A stretch of DNA of 64,000 bases from Haemaphysalis longicornis (GCA_013339765.2 JABSTR010001672.1:62001-126000); one strand, 5' to 3'. Shown: positions 31,170 to 43,662, counted from the stretch's first letter. Notes: a model not told the origin generated them from the letters alone. Translations and numbers: made by a program.

Positions 31170-32044
31170 AGCGGAGAAGCGACGAGATTTCTGCCGCTTT
31201 CCTTGTTCGTTTGGTCTCGACCAATTTTTGTCGCCGCGGACAGCAATCGCGTCGCTTCTATCGCTCCAGTCGCAAGTGCGAACGGGCCTTCACACTTGCG
31301 CTGCGTAGCCACACCACATCGCAATCTAAACCCATTTTTCGTGATTCACGCCGCCGTTAAAGCATGCACTGCCCATGTCAACACAACATTTCAATCTGCT
31401 ATCAGGAATTTCACGATAGGCAAGCGCTTAAGCTTATTATATGTGGAATGTTGGAAGCGGTCTCGAAATGTTATTAGAAAGTACGCCTTGCTGCTAAGGT
31501 TGAGGCTCTGAACAGGGTGGACAAAGGGGGTGATCGTCATTTCCACAGGGACGGTCGTCATTTCAGTGCACAGGCGCAACAATACCTGCACACGCCACGC
31601 AGGAAAAATATGGAATACAATGCGATCGCTCCACGAACAAATCTGTCGTCAAAACTTGTTTTATCTCCCTTTTTTTTCCCCCTGAACACTGAGTTCATGG
31701 AAATACGCACGTGGAGCGTGCACCTTCTGCAAAAGAAAAACAACCGGACCCAAAAAGTTCACGTAAAAGGAATGTTTAAAGTAAACAAGAAGGCCAAAAT
31801 AAAAATAACCGAGCACTAATAACAGAGCACATGGATGCCTCACCTTTTTTACTGCGGGCAGTGGCATCTGCAGTGTGCTGAAACTCAACACACCACACCA
31901 TGATGAATAACCAGATTCTTCTTGCGTGAAAGCGACGATTGCATCGGTCGAATTTTAAGGTATATGCATGTCTTTAACACATTTTCCCTTCAGTAGCTAA
32001 CTTCTGCAATCTCAACACAAAGAAGCCCGCTTGAAGATCAAGAG

Positions 32045-32262
32045 CTTTCCGCCATTTTGGCCAAGCGCGGGGACTAGGCAGACTAGGGAGGCATTCTAGC
32101 GCTTTAACGAAGACTAGGGAAAAATTTCTGGGGAGAAACAACAACTAAACAAACAAATCTAGCGCCAAAAAAATAATGACGTCATGCATATTTTAATGAC
32201 GTCACACACATTGACCAATCAGCGTTTCCAGCCATTTCTCCCCCTATACGGATGTGTTCTTC
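32045..32262. promoter_or_regulatory. Promoter-like cluster: YY1-like, two CREs, CCAAT
   Basis: CCGCCATTTT (YY1-like, 32049-32058), two perfect TGACGTCA sites (32177-32184 and 32197-32204, 20 bp apart), CCAAT (32215-32219), and 'cagcgtttccagcc' with 'ctccccctatac'. The last part is shared, inverted, with 11.55-11.60 kb. Such a cluster is typical of housekeeping or bidirectional promoters. No downstream exon is established on either strand; a GTAAG donor occurs at 32279. Confidence 0.4.
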
Positions 32263-32861
32263 CAGTCACGCCGGCGCGGTAAGATGGATGAAGCCCGGGG
32301 ATGGCGCAGCTTCCGCCGTTCGCACTGGGCTAAACAAGAAACCTCTCAAACTGGAAACCTATCCTTCTTGGGCGTGCCGTGTGGAGGGACACTTCTATCA
32401 CGCCTTTTCTTTGGCCATGCTTTGGCGCTATACCCTCCTTTTTCGCTGTTTCTCGTAGGGAGCTTTACGTGTGCGGCTGCTTCACCGGCGATCCAAACTT
32501 CTCCACCTCGACCTCCCCTCCTGTGTTCAAGCCCGGCCGCTGCTCCGGTTGTTCCTGCTTGGAGAGGTTCAAACACCTAGCTAACATCTTTATATAAAGA
32601 CCACGTCTTCGCGGGCCCCTGTCCGCCACGTTGTTCTTTTCTGTACAAATTCCGAGTCACTTGTATACTTTCTGGAACGTTTTTCTCACGAGAGAGCGAA
32701 TACTGCCCGTGTGAATTTTTCCCGCATTGATTTTACGAAGACGCGAAAGTTACAAAGATACAAGGACCTAAACTGCCTAAACTCACTGCATGCAGAGAGG
32801 GAGGGCGGAAGCTACTCGATCGGCCCGCCTGCAGTGGTAAGCATCCAGTGCGTATCTTGAA

Positions 32862-32997
32862 GGAAGAAGAAAACGTGGCGCAAACTATAGCGTGGACGTC
32901 CTTCGTCCACGTCTAATTCGTCTACGTCTAGTTTGCGTCGACGTCTAGTTCGCGTCCACTTCGTCCACGTCTAGTTTGCGCCACGTTTTCTTCTTCC
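32862..32997. repeat. 25-bp perfect inverted repeat around 'cgtccacgtctag' tandem repeats
   Basis: The arms 32862-32886 and 32973-32997 are exact complements (core 'aaaacgtggcgcaaact'). The 86-bp loop is made of degenerate repeats of 'gtctagtt.gcgtc' and 'cttcgtccacgtct'. A strong hairpin is possible. No coding. Confidence 0.85.
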
Positions 32998-33181
32998 CTA
33001 AAATATGCACCAACTATAGCTCAGCAACAAGTTTTGTTGTCTTAAGCGACGCATGCGTTTCTCGCAGTTTATTTCGGAGTGTCCCGCCGAGCTCACGTCC
33101 ACCTGCCAAACAAAGTGGTCCCGCTTCGTCTATCCAACCTTCCCATCTCCCTTAAAGCACTGCGGTCACTTCCACCACTAC

Positions 33182-33965
33182 TTAAAGGGACCCTGCAACA
33201 CTCTTTGAGCAGTGCAAGTAAGCCTGCGCAACGTTTAGATTACTCTGCCAGGAATACCTGAGCCAAATATTACACGTGCACGTGAAGCGGTGAGCGCGCA
33301 AATCGATGTGAAAGACGCGGAAAAACAAACCGCCCTCTCTTCAGTTGTCCTCATTATGCATGGCCTGAGGGACGTCACATAGGCCATGGCTGCCCAATCG
33401 GCTGTCACTGGTCAACTTCGCGGGGAGATTCTCCCATTTCCGTCGTCGTCATCGCTGTGTACGAACTTCTTCCATGCCTGAACCTGTAGGCACAGTTTTG
33501 CCGTTTCTTTTGTGTTTTGAGTGCGCGCGGAGTTTGAGTGATGAGCTCAATACTTCCCTTTCCAACGGGCAACCGACTACAAACGTTTATTTCTTCAAAA
33601 ACGCCACTACCACCCGCAAGACGCGCACTTGCGAGAGCAATCCCACGGCTTTATTGTGTGGCAACCCGACCGAAATAGGCCCCTCCGGTGCGGAAGAAAA
33701 AGAAAAAAACTACCCGGCCATTTGAATTCTATGCCCCGAAGAAAACGCCCGAGCCGCCCCCCTATCAAGGGGAGAGCGCGCAGCTTTCGTCGCGTTGCCC
33801 GCGGTCGAGTTGAGAGGGAAGATTATGCGCGATTTCTCATCGCGCGTAGTTGTTTTCGTTAATTGTGAACGGATTTCATAAATTCCTTTGCGGGAGGAAT
33901 TTCTGGGACAATAGACTTAAACCAAAATACATTCTGTAGTCATGCAGTGTTGCATGGTCCCTTAA
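33182..33965. mobile_element. TTAA MITE family B, complete copy
   Basis: A 784-bp element from TTAAAGGGACCCTGCAACA to TGTTGCATGGTCCCTTAA, with TTAA at 33182-33185 and 33962-33965. The TIRs are about 20 bp with one or two mismatches. The interior has short frames only. Family members also end at 4226 and 42924. Confidence 0.75.
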
Positions 33966-34136
33966 TGTAATTGGCCACTCTAAAAGTCCTCTGTTAGCTA
34001 AAAGAGAGGTTATATCCCTAATTTTCATCGCACTTGCTGCGATGAATTCGCGTCTACGTTTAGCGTCCATAGGTGTATATGTGCGAAACTTTGTGTCTGT
34101 ATGGGTGTGCGGGAGTGTGTGAGTGAGAAAGAGAAA

Positions 34137-34168
34137 GAGGGAGGGAGGGGGAGGAAGGAGGGAGGGAC
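34137..34168 (+). repeat. Purine-rich G-quadruplex-prone tract
   Basis: Successive GGG runs separated by A/GA ('agggagggaggggg', then 'aggagggaggg'). Confidence 0.75.
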
Positions 34169-34208
34169 TATCCCCTATAGGAGGTAAAATAGGAGGTCCC
34201 ATGGATAT

Positions 34209-34856
34209 GTGCGAGCGATATCAACTAACTTTACCGCAGAAACGTCTGAACGCAGGAAATGCGTTTTCCTAGGTTCACCTCTTCGAGTTATTTGGTTGAT
34301 AAACCTCGAAAGTGGAACACAACATAATCTGCCTGCGCCGCAAATCTGTCCCCGGATTTCGCCAGAACTGTTCGTACATATTAAGGTTACATACGGTGGC
34401 TGCCTTGGCGGCATCTCCTCCCAAAACTGCCTTGACAGCAAAACGTTCGCTTCAAATAGAAAGCGGGAAAGCGGGCCATCGCCAGAAAGCAGCTGCCTTT
34501 CTCAACCTTGGAAAACCTCACTCGGCGAACACTATCTACGTAGAGTAGCAACGACCACAGAACAAGTGGCAGAGACCGCACGCAAAAAAACAATCAGGCA
34601 ACACAAAAACGGATTGCAGCGCCAGCTTGTAAAACCAGCATCACCTTTCGGGGCACCAAAACAGACAAGCGGCTTACTACTGCGACATCAACAAAGAAGA
34701 GCAAGTACACCGTATCTTACAACATCAGCAAAATTAGCTCCACGGCTCAGAGGAGCTAAGGAACATAGCTGGCGAATTAATACAGAAAGTCTTCAAATCC
34801 GAGTTCAATGCCGAAGTGCTTTTTTTCTGCTTTTCTCTCTGATCGCCGAGAATTAA
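34209..34856 (+). CDS. Open frame, 215 codons, unidentified (weak)
   Basis: The longest ATG frame outside obvious transposons in this part of the window. No domain, signal peptide or transmembrane segment was recognised. Composition is Arg/Ser/Thr-rich and includes KKTIRQHKNG by chance. The minus strand is also partly open. There are no flanking splice signals of note. Most likely a chance frame, recorded because of its length. Confidence 0.12.
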   Translation: MRAISTNFTAETSERRKCVFLGSPLRVIWLINLESGTQHNLPAPQICPRISPELFVHIKVTYGGCLGGISSQNCLDSKTFASNRKRESGPSPESSCLSQPWKTSLGEHYLRRVATTTEQVAETARKKTIRQHKNGLQRQLVKPASPFGAPKQTSGLLLRHQQRRASTPYLTTSAKLAPRLRGAKEHSWRINTESLQIRVQCRSAFFLLFSLIAEN

Positions 34857-34999
34857 AACAAAAAAGCAAGCACCACAGGTCTGCTAACGAGGTCGGCGTG
34901 CCGTACCGTCCACGAAAAGGAATCGCGTGTGTTGAGTGATTGATCGGAAACTGCTCTGTTAATTTCCGCAGCAACGGGCAGCTCGACTGCGAGCTGGGT

Positions 35000-36650
35000 T
35001 AGATTAGTTACGTGCATTATGCGGAGCAGCGAGCGAAGCTCATTCGATCGGTATACATGGACCAAATACAGGAAAACGCTGTATCTTTTCGCCTCTCTTT
35101 TCCAGAGTCTTCTGCGACTTTAAAACCACTCGCTTGCTACCTAAAACAATCAGACAACGCAATTTGTCGTCCGCTGATGATCTTCGTTAACGACGTTTCG
35201 GGGGGTCATTAGAACTGGGACATAGCAAAACGTAACGGAGGTCCGAAGGTGTTCAGTTTGTGTCGCGTTGGTCACCTTCAGAAAAACGTACCAGATTTCA
35301 TTTTACTCCGAGGACTGCAGACTGGAACGGCCGACAAGACGGCCGTATTGCGGTACTATCGTTCGTTTGGGAACCCTACTCCTACTGCAGTGCACGGAAC
35401 TGACGGTTGCGCGAGCACGACGAGACCATATCGGCACCCCGGCGGCTCCGATGGCTCATGTTCGAGATGAGGGAGAACCTTCTTGCGCTGACGCGACGAG
35501 TGACGAGCACTCGATGGGAGCCGAGATCAAAAAGACCGAGGCCCGGTGGACCGCAACAAAGAACACCGAAGCACGTCACGGACTGGGAACACTTTGAAAC
35601 GCCGGCGAAGTAATGAGTAGAAGACTTGGCTCTCAGACGTCCCTGTGGGGTGAGATCCTCAAACAAAACACAGTTAACACAGTACGTCGAACAGCTTGCG
35701 TCTCTGACTCATTCCAGCTGTCTCGCAGTACGGAGTCGGAACTTGCAGTTGAAAGGCTCAGTACGGAGTCGTTCCTTCATTTGGGAGGCCGTAACGAAGT
35801 TCTCGTTAAAATTGGAACGAACGAGCCAAGGAAAGAATGGAGAAGTTCTCGGTAGCAGCGAACAAACATGCGCGCCACGAGGTAACGGCGGAATTGCATT
35901 TTCACAAGAGACGGCGCGCTCCGTGAGAAGCAGCGAGGCATATGGCTCGGAAAGCAGCCCCTCCCCCCTCGTGCCACTCATCGACTTCAGGCTTTACAGG
36001 TGCGAACTGCAAGAAGATGTGGTACACAAAAGCCCTTGGCTCCTTTAGATACATCGGTAGGTCTTGTTAATGCGAGTTTGCTGTTCCAACGAAGTTCCGC
36101 ATAAAAGCAAAACGTCTCCATTTTTCTTTAAACTAACTCCGTTTTCCGTCACTGCGTCTGCGGCAAAAGCGAAGCGAAAGTCCCATATACAGGTGGAGGA
36201 GGAACAAACGTCTGTATGGTGCAGTTAGCCTTGGGGAAGATTCCTTATTCAAGGTCCCCTTGAGAACGCCCGGCTTCTTGAGCTCTCTTCCCAGCCAAAG
36301 CTGCACGTCAGGGTTCCGGACTGGACAGTGCTCTCTCCCACTGTTCAGGAGAGAAGAAGGGCAGGGGGGAGGTGGGCCGGGGTTCTTATCACAGCCTCAC
36401 CTAATATTGTAGGGAGTGTCCTGAGCCTCGCAGAAGCGGTTCTGCCGTACCCTACAGAGGGCGTCTCTAAATGACGGCGATCTATTCATTTACGCACGAT
36501 GGCGGTGATTAACGTGGTAAGTACGTAATTCGTTACAATAAAGTAAGGAAAGAATATCCTAGAATGGATTTGTCGCCACCCAACGGGAAGTCTTCGGCCC
36601 CACTACCTGGAGGTGACCGGCCTCACGCCTCACGCAGCGGTTGTACCTCG
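35000..36650. other. Gene-free stretch
   Basis: Overlapping short frames on both strands with no domain and no consistent splice structure. Nothing else recognised. Confidence 0.45.
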
Positions 36651-36662
36651 GACTGACGTGCG

Positions 36663-36926
36663 ATTATAGAGTTTTAGCAGACCGTCTGTTCTGTCGTTTA
36701 CGTAGTTACCGCGATCACCGGTACCCGACTGCGCCTGCACGCGCGGAAAGGCGAGGATGAAGGGTGAGGAGGCACACCTCACCGTGACGAATGCACGAGC
36801 ATGGCGAGGGCCTGTCCGCGGAACAAATCCCCCTACCGGAACGAATGCGCAAGTGCCCAGACGGGTCCCGGTCAACAGAGTAACCACGTACAAAACGGAA
36901 CACAGGGACTGCTAAAACTCTCTAAT
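36663..36926. mobile_element. TA-MITE with AGTTTTAGC ends, copy 2
   Basis: The left end is 'attatagagttttagcag' and the right end is the complement of 'attagagagttttagcag'. The ends continue as GACCGTCTGTTC-like and GTCCCTGTGTTC-like sequence. GC-rich non-coding interior. Same terminal core as the elements at 8.94 and 59.26 kb. Confidence 0.7.
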
Positions 36927-37152
36927 AGAGAGTTCTAGCACTCCTTATGCTCCGTCGTTTCCGTTGATGCCGCGTTGACCGGTAGGTTGCATTCGTTCCT
37001 GTAGGGTGGATTAGTTCCGCGGGCCGGCCCTCGCCATGCCCGCGCATTCGTTACGGCGTGGGGTGTCCTCTTCGCGCTGCCCGCGCGCGCAGGCAGTCTT
37101 GTCCCGGTCGACACGGTACGAACGGAACAGACGGAGCCCGAAGTGCTAAAAT
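36926..37152. mobile_element. TA-MITE, diverged copy abutting copy 2
   Basis: It begins 'tagagagttctagcactcc' and ends 'gtgctaaaattcaac', imperfect complements. Interior blocks ('cctcgccatgc', 'gcattcgtt', 'gtcccggtc') resemble copy 2 in the same order, so it is a related element placed side by side. The junction is a near-palindrome (ctctctaatagagag). Confidence 0.6.
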
Positions 37153-37199
37153 TCAACTGACCGACGTGCCCCGACTGGCTGCTGCGATAGCCCGACTCA

Positions 37200-38370
37200 G
37201 CCCAGTGGTTTACTCTTCCTCCTCTCCTCCCCTAACTCCTTACCACTCTGCTCTATCCATTCACGCGCCCTTTACTCCCACACCCCCCGCACTACGTCGG
37301 CGGCAGGTGGGCTGCCTTCCGAGCTCAATAATATCCCAGTGCAATTCCGCTCCTTTCCTTTCCCTCGAACCCCAACTGCTAATCAAAACGTTATCTGTAC
37401 ACCAATGGTAGCAGAACGTATCCAATATAAAATGTGTCAAAACTCTCCCACCCCGCGCACTGAGTCAGCCGTATGGAAGGTATTTCCGGAAGTACTATAC
37501 ACGCGAGCAGTTCGAATCACCTTAGCCCGAAACTTTCGGTTCAAGCGGCTTTCTTTAAAAATAAAGAATGCATTGCAGCAACAACGGTATAAGGGGTGAA
37601 AGGGCGTGATCCGTGGTCTTGTGAGACGTTCACAACAGGAGTGGGCGCACATATAGACCCTATAAAGAAGCGCCTGACAAAGGCAGTATTGGCGCCTCCT
37701 GCCTGACATGGCGACATCAAAGGAGGCCGTCGTCCTTCCACTCCTCCTCAAGCAGAGCAACCCCTTGGCCCCGTTAACGATGGGTCGCGAGCAACCAGAA
37801 GAGCAACAAGCCAGTGTTGCGACGAAGTCCGAGCAGCTACTTAGCCAAGCCAAGCCAACCGAACAGTCCCTCCGCGAGCGACACGGTCCCTCTCACGGCG
37901 CGCGCTGGAGCAAGCCGACAAGTGTGCTCGACAGGACACCATCAATCACGACCCTCGGTCGCCCCCGCTTTTCTTCGTCCCCATTCTTTTGTTTTTCGCG
38001 CGTCTCCTCTATCCGTCGTCCTCGTGCCGAGTCAAGTCGGGAGCCGAGCCCCCGGCCGAGACGAGTCATGCAGAAAACGCGTCAGCGCCGGGTAAAACCC
38101 AGTTTTGCGCGGCGTTAAAAGCTCGATGCGGCGGGAATTTTCGCTGCTGGTTCGCTTTATTTTTCTGTCCGCTGTGGCCAAGCTGCCAATCGAAGCGAAG
38201 GGCGGGGCATTCGGCCGTCAGTGTGAGGCTTGAGACATCAACGAGGTGTGAGGCCCCGTCAGCGAGCTTCCTCCGCGCCGCCACTTCCAAGACTCCATTA
38301 AGCCCGTCACAGTTCTTTTAAGTGCGATGCACTTCTTAAGCGACCCTGAACCTGCGTCCACCGGCGATGT
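37200..38370. other. Gene-free stretch
   Basis: Pyrimidine-rich sequence at 37205-37290 and GC-rich short frames at 37.7-38.1 kb. No gene supported. Confidence 0.45.
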
Positions 38371-38382
38371 CCGCATAGCATA

Positions 38383-38494
38383 CCCACGTGGGGGATTGGC
38401 CAGGAATCTCCTCGTCTTCCTTGGCAACGGGGGGAGATGGGCGCGCGCTGCCTGGCCGCTGACATGGCACATACCCCACGTGGGGGATTGGCCA
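38383..38494. promoter_or_regulatory. Direct repeat of E-box palindrome plus inverted CCAAT
   Basis: 'cccacgtgggggattggcca' occurs at 38383 and again at 38475, 92 bp apart. Each has the palindrome CCCACGTGGG containing CACGTG and, 1-2 bp on, ATTGG (inverted CCAAT). The paired arrangement could be a regulatory module or a repeat fragment. No promoter-linked exon is established. Confidence 0.4.
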
Positions 38495-38527
38495 AGAATC
38501 GGGCGTGAGAAGGGCTAATGCACCCGC

Positions 38528-38620
38528 TTAAAGGAGTACTGACACGAAATTTCAAAGCTGAGATCCGCTCTAGCAATCAAGTACAACGACAACACAAATA
38601 GGTGTCTGTGAAAAATGCAT
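38528..38620 (+). mobile_element. TTAA-type repeat end (TTAAAGGAGTACTGACACG)
   Basis: The terminus resembles families A and B in its TTAAAGG start but continues differently. No matching right end is visible in the window. Confidence 0.4.
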
Positions 38621-39349
38621 CTTTCTTTCTTTGTAACTCTCTTTCGCGAACATTACCGAACCGCGCAAATTCAACTCCTGCATTCGCACTTTCACATTCT
38701 TCCCCTCGGGGAAATGCGGGGAAATTTTTTTTGCGCACCGGGCGGCTGGTGATGCTTTCTAAGGGGATGGCGCCCCGATCCGGGCGGCCCTTAAAAAAAC
38801 TCCCGTAAAGTTTGGCCGCGAGGGAGCAGGGCTACTCAGAAATTCTCAGAATAGCCCACAAATCAAGCCCATGGCGCCTTGCGGATTACTTTGAATCGTG
38901 CTGTGGCTGTTCGAATGTGGCTCATTCAAAGACAGTATCAGTATTTTTTTTTTCTGAAATAACGACGATTTCCTTACACGCACTAGCTTTAAGAAGCACA
39001 GGCCTTCTGGTGTTTCATCATTCGCTCCCCTATCCAAATTTTGCAACAAAAACCGTAAATGCCCCTCGTATTCCAGCCAATCCAAGAGTAATTCAATTAT
39101 CAGGAAAAGAAAAAAAAATGATGTGGGATGCAATACCGAAACAAGTCTGCGCTGTATTTGAGCAGACTGTACGCAGAGTTGCATAGAACGCGCGCGCGTT
39201 TCGCACTGGAAACACGCTTCTGAGCCTTTATGAGAATTACGCCGCAGTTAGCGGGAGCTCTCGAACGGGGGAAACAAAATGAAGCCACGGGATTGGCGCA
39301 GGGAGGTGAAGCGACAAAGGCCAACCACTTTTAGGTACGAACTCGGATA

Positions 39350-39441
39350 CACCCACACCCACACCCGCACACACACACACGCACACGCAGACACACACAC
39401 ACACATGCACACGCACACGCACACATACACACACACACACA
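39350..39441. repeat. Interrupted (AC)n microsatellite
   Basis: CA-rich tract with CG, GC and AG interruptions over about 90 bp. Frames across it give Thr-His or Val-Cys artefacts. Confidence 0.95.
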
Positions 39442-39499
39442 TAGAAGCAACGTACACGACAATGTCTCCCCCCTGCGGTGTCCGCAGCGAGGCGTAAGA

Positions 39500-41190
39500 A
39501 GAAAGATGATCCGCGAAGGCCCGCGGTCTATTTTCTCACGCGGCTCCGACGGCGACGTGGGAACGCATCTTTCAGACTGGAACTCGTTAATACTATAACA
39601 CACATTGACGCATAATCGCTTTCTGTTTTGGGCGCCGCCATCTCAGCCCGGCCCTTTCATCGATAGCGAAAGTGGCGGAGGGCAGTGGGCCATATCGGCC
39701 CAACGCATCGCATACGCTTTCCCGATACCGAATACCCAGCACAAGAGCAACGGACACGGCACCAGGTCGCACATTCTTTAATTTTTTTTTATTTTTTAGA
39801 AAAACGACATAAATCAGTCGGAATAACGCAAGGCATAGCGTTTAGGTCACCATCCAAGGCTTCGATCGTGTACGTCCCCGGGCTTCTGAGTGGCCAAGGT
39901 GAAAGAAACGTCACCTCCGCTGCCTGCCACTAGAGGGCCAAGATCGCCCAAGACAGGGAGGAATTTCCCGAGTATTCCGATCTCGAGGAGGATATTTCCG
40001 AGGCGCCGGGTGTTTAATCCAGGTGAGATCGAAGGAGACGAGCGAAGATTGCCTCTGCATTTAGGTGGACGACGCTCTCGCGCGACGCTCTTATCGAGCT
40101 GGCAGACGCGAGAAAGATTGAGCCGTAATGTCGCAATTTCCCTCTCCTAAACGTATCGTTCTTCGTCGTATTAAGTGACAGCGGAGTCTCGGCTCCAGAT
40201 AAGGACAACTTAATCGTGGCACTGCCCCCCCCCCCCCCTCCTCATCCTCCCGGGAGCTCGTTTGGCGAGCGTGTTTTTAGGCGCAAGGCTTTGGGTAAAA
40301 TTTATGGTTCTTCGACCTATTCATTTCCATCGCTCGCCGGGGGAAGAAAGAAGCTCGCGCGCAATCGTTTTGTAGCACTGCACGTGAGCAGAATGTATGT
40401 TTGAGCCTAAAGGCAGGGATGCACTCTGTAATCAATGCAGCATGAACATGCGAGCAAAAGAAAAAGACCATTTACGAAATGTCGGACGAGCTCGATCACC
40501 TATTTCGTACGGCCTCGGAAGATGTCGAAACAAGCGAATTTCGGCATAAGTGGGCGCCGCACGCGGAGGGTCGGAACTGTGTGGCTTGGGGGCAGAAATG
40601 TTCTCCGATTCTTCGCGCAATTCACGCTGAGGAAGCTACCGCGCAGTTCGCGAAGAAGGCCCTAATAGGCAGCGGGTGTTTTTTCATCGCATATCTTCAC
40701 CGGAAGCTAGACTCGGCGGTTACCGTTTAAGGAGAAAATCCTGGGCTACCGGCATTCTCCGCCATCAACGCGCAAGGCGACAAAAGCTCTCCTGTGCCTC
40801 CTAAAAGCGACGAAATCGTACAGAAGTCTGTAGCACGAACGACTGTACACTCTAGGGACTCTCACTAAACTCTAACGTCTGCTACTAACGCTGGCCACAC
40901 CTCTCTGCGTTCTGTCCTTGGTAGATGTAGGATAGCCATAGCCTGGTTAACAATCCTGGCTTTCTTTAATATATTCGGCGGGAAATAAGCAAAAAATACG
41001 CGCTATCTGTGCCCAATATTTAACTCTTTACCGGCGCTTCTTGCTTGAACGAGCTTATATGTGTTACTGGGGCCTAACAATTGTTTGTTTTTTTACTCTT
41101 TTACAGAACCCACATGCAATTTCATATAAACCAGAGCGTGCTTTATACGCTATTTATACCGAAGCAAGTGGGGCTTCAGTCGGAGAGTAC
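39500..41190. other. Gene-free stretch
   Basis: GC-moderate sequence with frames under 90 codons. One C-run near 40226. No element ends recognised. Confidence 0.45.
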
Positions 41191-41194
41191 TTTT

Positions 41195-41251
41195 AAAGCC
41201 CCCCCTTTAGAAGCCTTTCAACGGCTGTACATCCCCTTCTAAAGGGGCTTT
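41195..41251. repeat. Hairpin: aaagcccc..cctttagaag inverted repeat
   Basis: The left arm is 41195-41213 and the right arm 41236-41251 (cttctaaaggggcttt). They are complementary apart from a 3-nt bulge, with a 22-nt loop. No gene is adjacent. Confidence 0.7.
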
Positions 41252-41299
41252 GAGTTTCTTTGAACTCTTTTCATTATACAACGTTTAAAGCGTAGTAAG

Positions 41300-42900
41300 A
41301 GCAACGTACTATATATCCACTGTTTTAAGTGCCGCAAAGCGTCTAGATTCACAAGCAGTCCCCGCCAAACATATTTCGTTTACTGACAACAAGGCTACCT
41401 TGCATAAAAGCACTGCACCTAATTGCACACGTTCGGGAAACGCCTAGAACAGGCAGGGCGACCAGACGATTACGAAAATCTTGAAGGAACTCTCCAAGCA
41501 GTCAGCTCTGGCGAACTGACGAAGCTTATCGCGCAGATATTAATTAATTTCTCGCTCGGCTGCCGGGCAAAGTCGATGCGTTTCCGTCAAAACAGCCAGG
41601 CTGTCACGAACAAGCCCGCACTGTTGGCGACGCCAAATCGCGGCCCAAACTTTGTGTAAATCCTCGTCCACGTCATTCGTACAACGTGCCGCTAAACCTC
41701 GCCAAAATCAGAGACGTACGTCCGTGGACGTCCGTCCGTCCGCGGCGGCTGAACAAGCAAATCGGGCGACGGCGGCCGAGATACAAATTGGCCGAGCCGA
41801 AATCCCGCAAATCCGAAACGCAATTAAACAGCGCTAATCCGCCTCCGAGGTCCGCGACCCCGGACTCTACAACAGACTCTCGGAGGCCCCGAGTTCCTTG
41901 CCGAGCGAGCCACACGGTCGAGAGGCCGCAGTCGCAACGAATGAGTCGGTGATGAAATATGCCGAGCGCCTCCGCGGCCCCAGCTCGTCGACGGCTAAGG
42001 AGGGCCGCTTCTCGCGACTTGCATATCTGGCGCTGATTACAGCCGGGACTTTAATCCGCTCCCGGGAGAAAAGCAGGGACGATGGCGGGAGGGGAGGAGG
42101 AAACTCGGGAGCCCGATGAACTAATCCAGAGGAGCTACGAGTTAATTGACACGGCGACAAGTGGGGGAGTTGTACGGCGACGAGGGGGGATTCTAATCTG
42201 AAAGGGGAAGGGCATCTTGCGCGAGGGCGAGGGCCAAGCAGGCATCGAGTAAGCACACCGTGAGGCCAACGAGGTGAGCGCCTTGATTAGCAGTCCGACC
42301 ACCAGCGGATCGCGCCAACGGGAGGTGCTGTATTAAAAATTTGAGAGGTAATTCCACGCCTACTGAAACGACTGCGAAGGGCGCACAATGCGAACACGGT
42401 TGATCGGTGTATACGCAGATGAGGGCGCGCGTGTGCGTGCACACGGAATACTGAAACAATTCCCTGAAAATTGCTTTATTAAGTAGATTTCCCACAGCGT
42501 ACCACGACAAATTTCGACACCGCCTTTCTCTATTTACTCTGTGCCTGGAGGCACTGTGAAAGCTATAATTGTCAACAGAACAGGCTAAAGCGCGTGATTT
42601 TTTCGCCGCAGCAGGTACGTCTTCAAGCTTCTGCTTTGCTTCTGTTGCGTTTTTCCTAAATTAGCTATCGAATGCGCTGATTGCTGTAACAGAAGGGAAG
42701 CCGGCCAAGAGCAACGACATCGCTTGAATGACGCTATTCAAGCGAACAAGCAATGTCTAGACCGAGAAAGCTGCGAAGTCTATTTATGGGTGTATAGCTG
42801 GTATTCAGCTGTGGCATTTCGTAGACCCGGATCTTAAGTACTGGGAGCGCTTGTGAAACTGCGTTCCGAAAACATTTGAGAGCTTGAAAAAAAAGTTATA
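41300..42900. other. Gene-free stretch
   Basis: GC-rich short frames around 41.65-42.25 kb on both strands. No domain or splice support. Confidence 0.45.
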
Positions 42901-42904
42901 AAGA

Positions 42905-42924
42905 CTGTTGCAGGGTCCCTTTAA
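42905..42924 (-). mobile_element. TTAA MITE family B, isolated end
   Basis: 'tgttgcagggtccctttaa' is the complement of the family B terminus. The other end is not visible upstream. Confidence 0.55.
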
Positions 42925-43662
42925 CGGCACCATGCTCCACGCAAGACCAGTAGACGGGGGCCAACCGATCTCCGTCTGTTTACATTTTGTGTTATCGCCA
43001 GTCGGATAAGCCCCGTTGAGTTCAAGAAGGGAATCAATGCACCGCAGCCTGGAGAAAGACTGGTGAACAGTAAAAAGACGCAAGTGGCTACCGAAGAGGG
43101 GAAAAAGACGATCGCACAAAGTATCCATCGTCCAAAAACGCGGCGAGGACGTCGTCATTACTCCGGCAAAACGGACGACGTCTTCCGCGCCCCAGTATCG
43201 CCCGCTAATGACGAACGTTCAGAAACAGAAGTCGCCTGCGCGGAATCACTTCGGAAACAAATTGTCCCCTGAACGGCTCGCGGCGACGTCTGCGCTCAAT
43301 GATGTCATCGACAGCGGGAAGCGGACGACCAGGGGGCAGGCAACGCGCGCCACTTATAGACGTTCCCACCGCACGGAAGCCTATATACGAGACCTCAAAT
43401 CGCAGCGATCGTGGTCCGCAAACTTTTGTTCGCGACGTCACGGAGGACGCGCTCTGGAACTGACGTTTACGAGCTGTTATGTCCATGCCGGAAGCGGGAA
43501 AGGTTGTGGTTTCAAATTTCGCGGTATCCCGTTATCATTGCAGCTGAAGAGCGATAAGGAGGAGGAACCGGGTGGGGCCTGCCCTGTAAGCAGGACAGCA
43601 CGCGTGAACGCGGGTACACTTCGAAAGGTTACAACCTCAATGGAAGATCCACTTGCGGATCT

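Noticed and set aside
34209..34856. KKTIRQHKNG in the 215-codon frame read as a GIY-YIG endonuclease trace
   Set aside because: The short match to RIRQHKND stands alone, without GIY, YIG or cysteine motifs, so it is coincidence.
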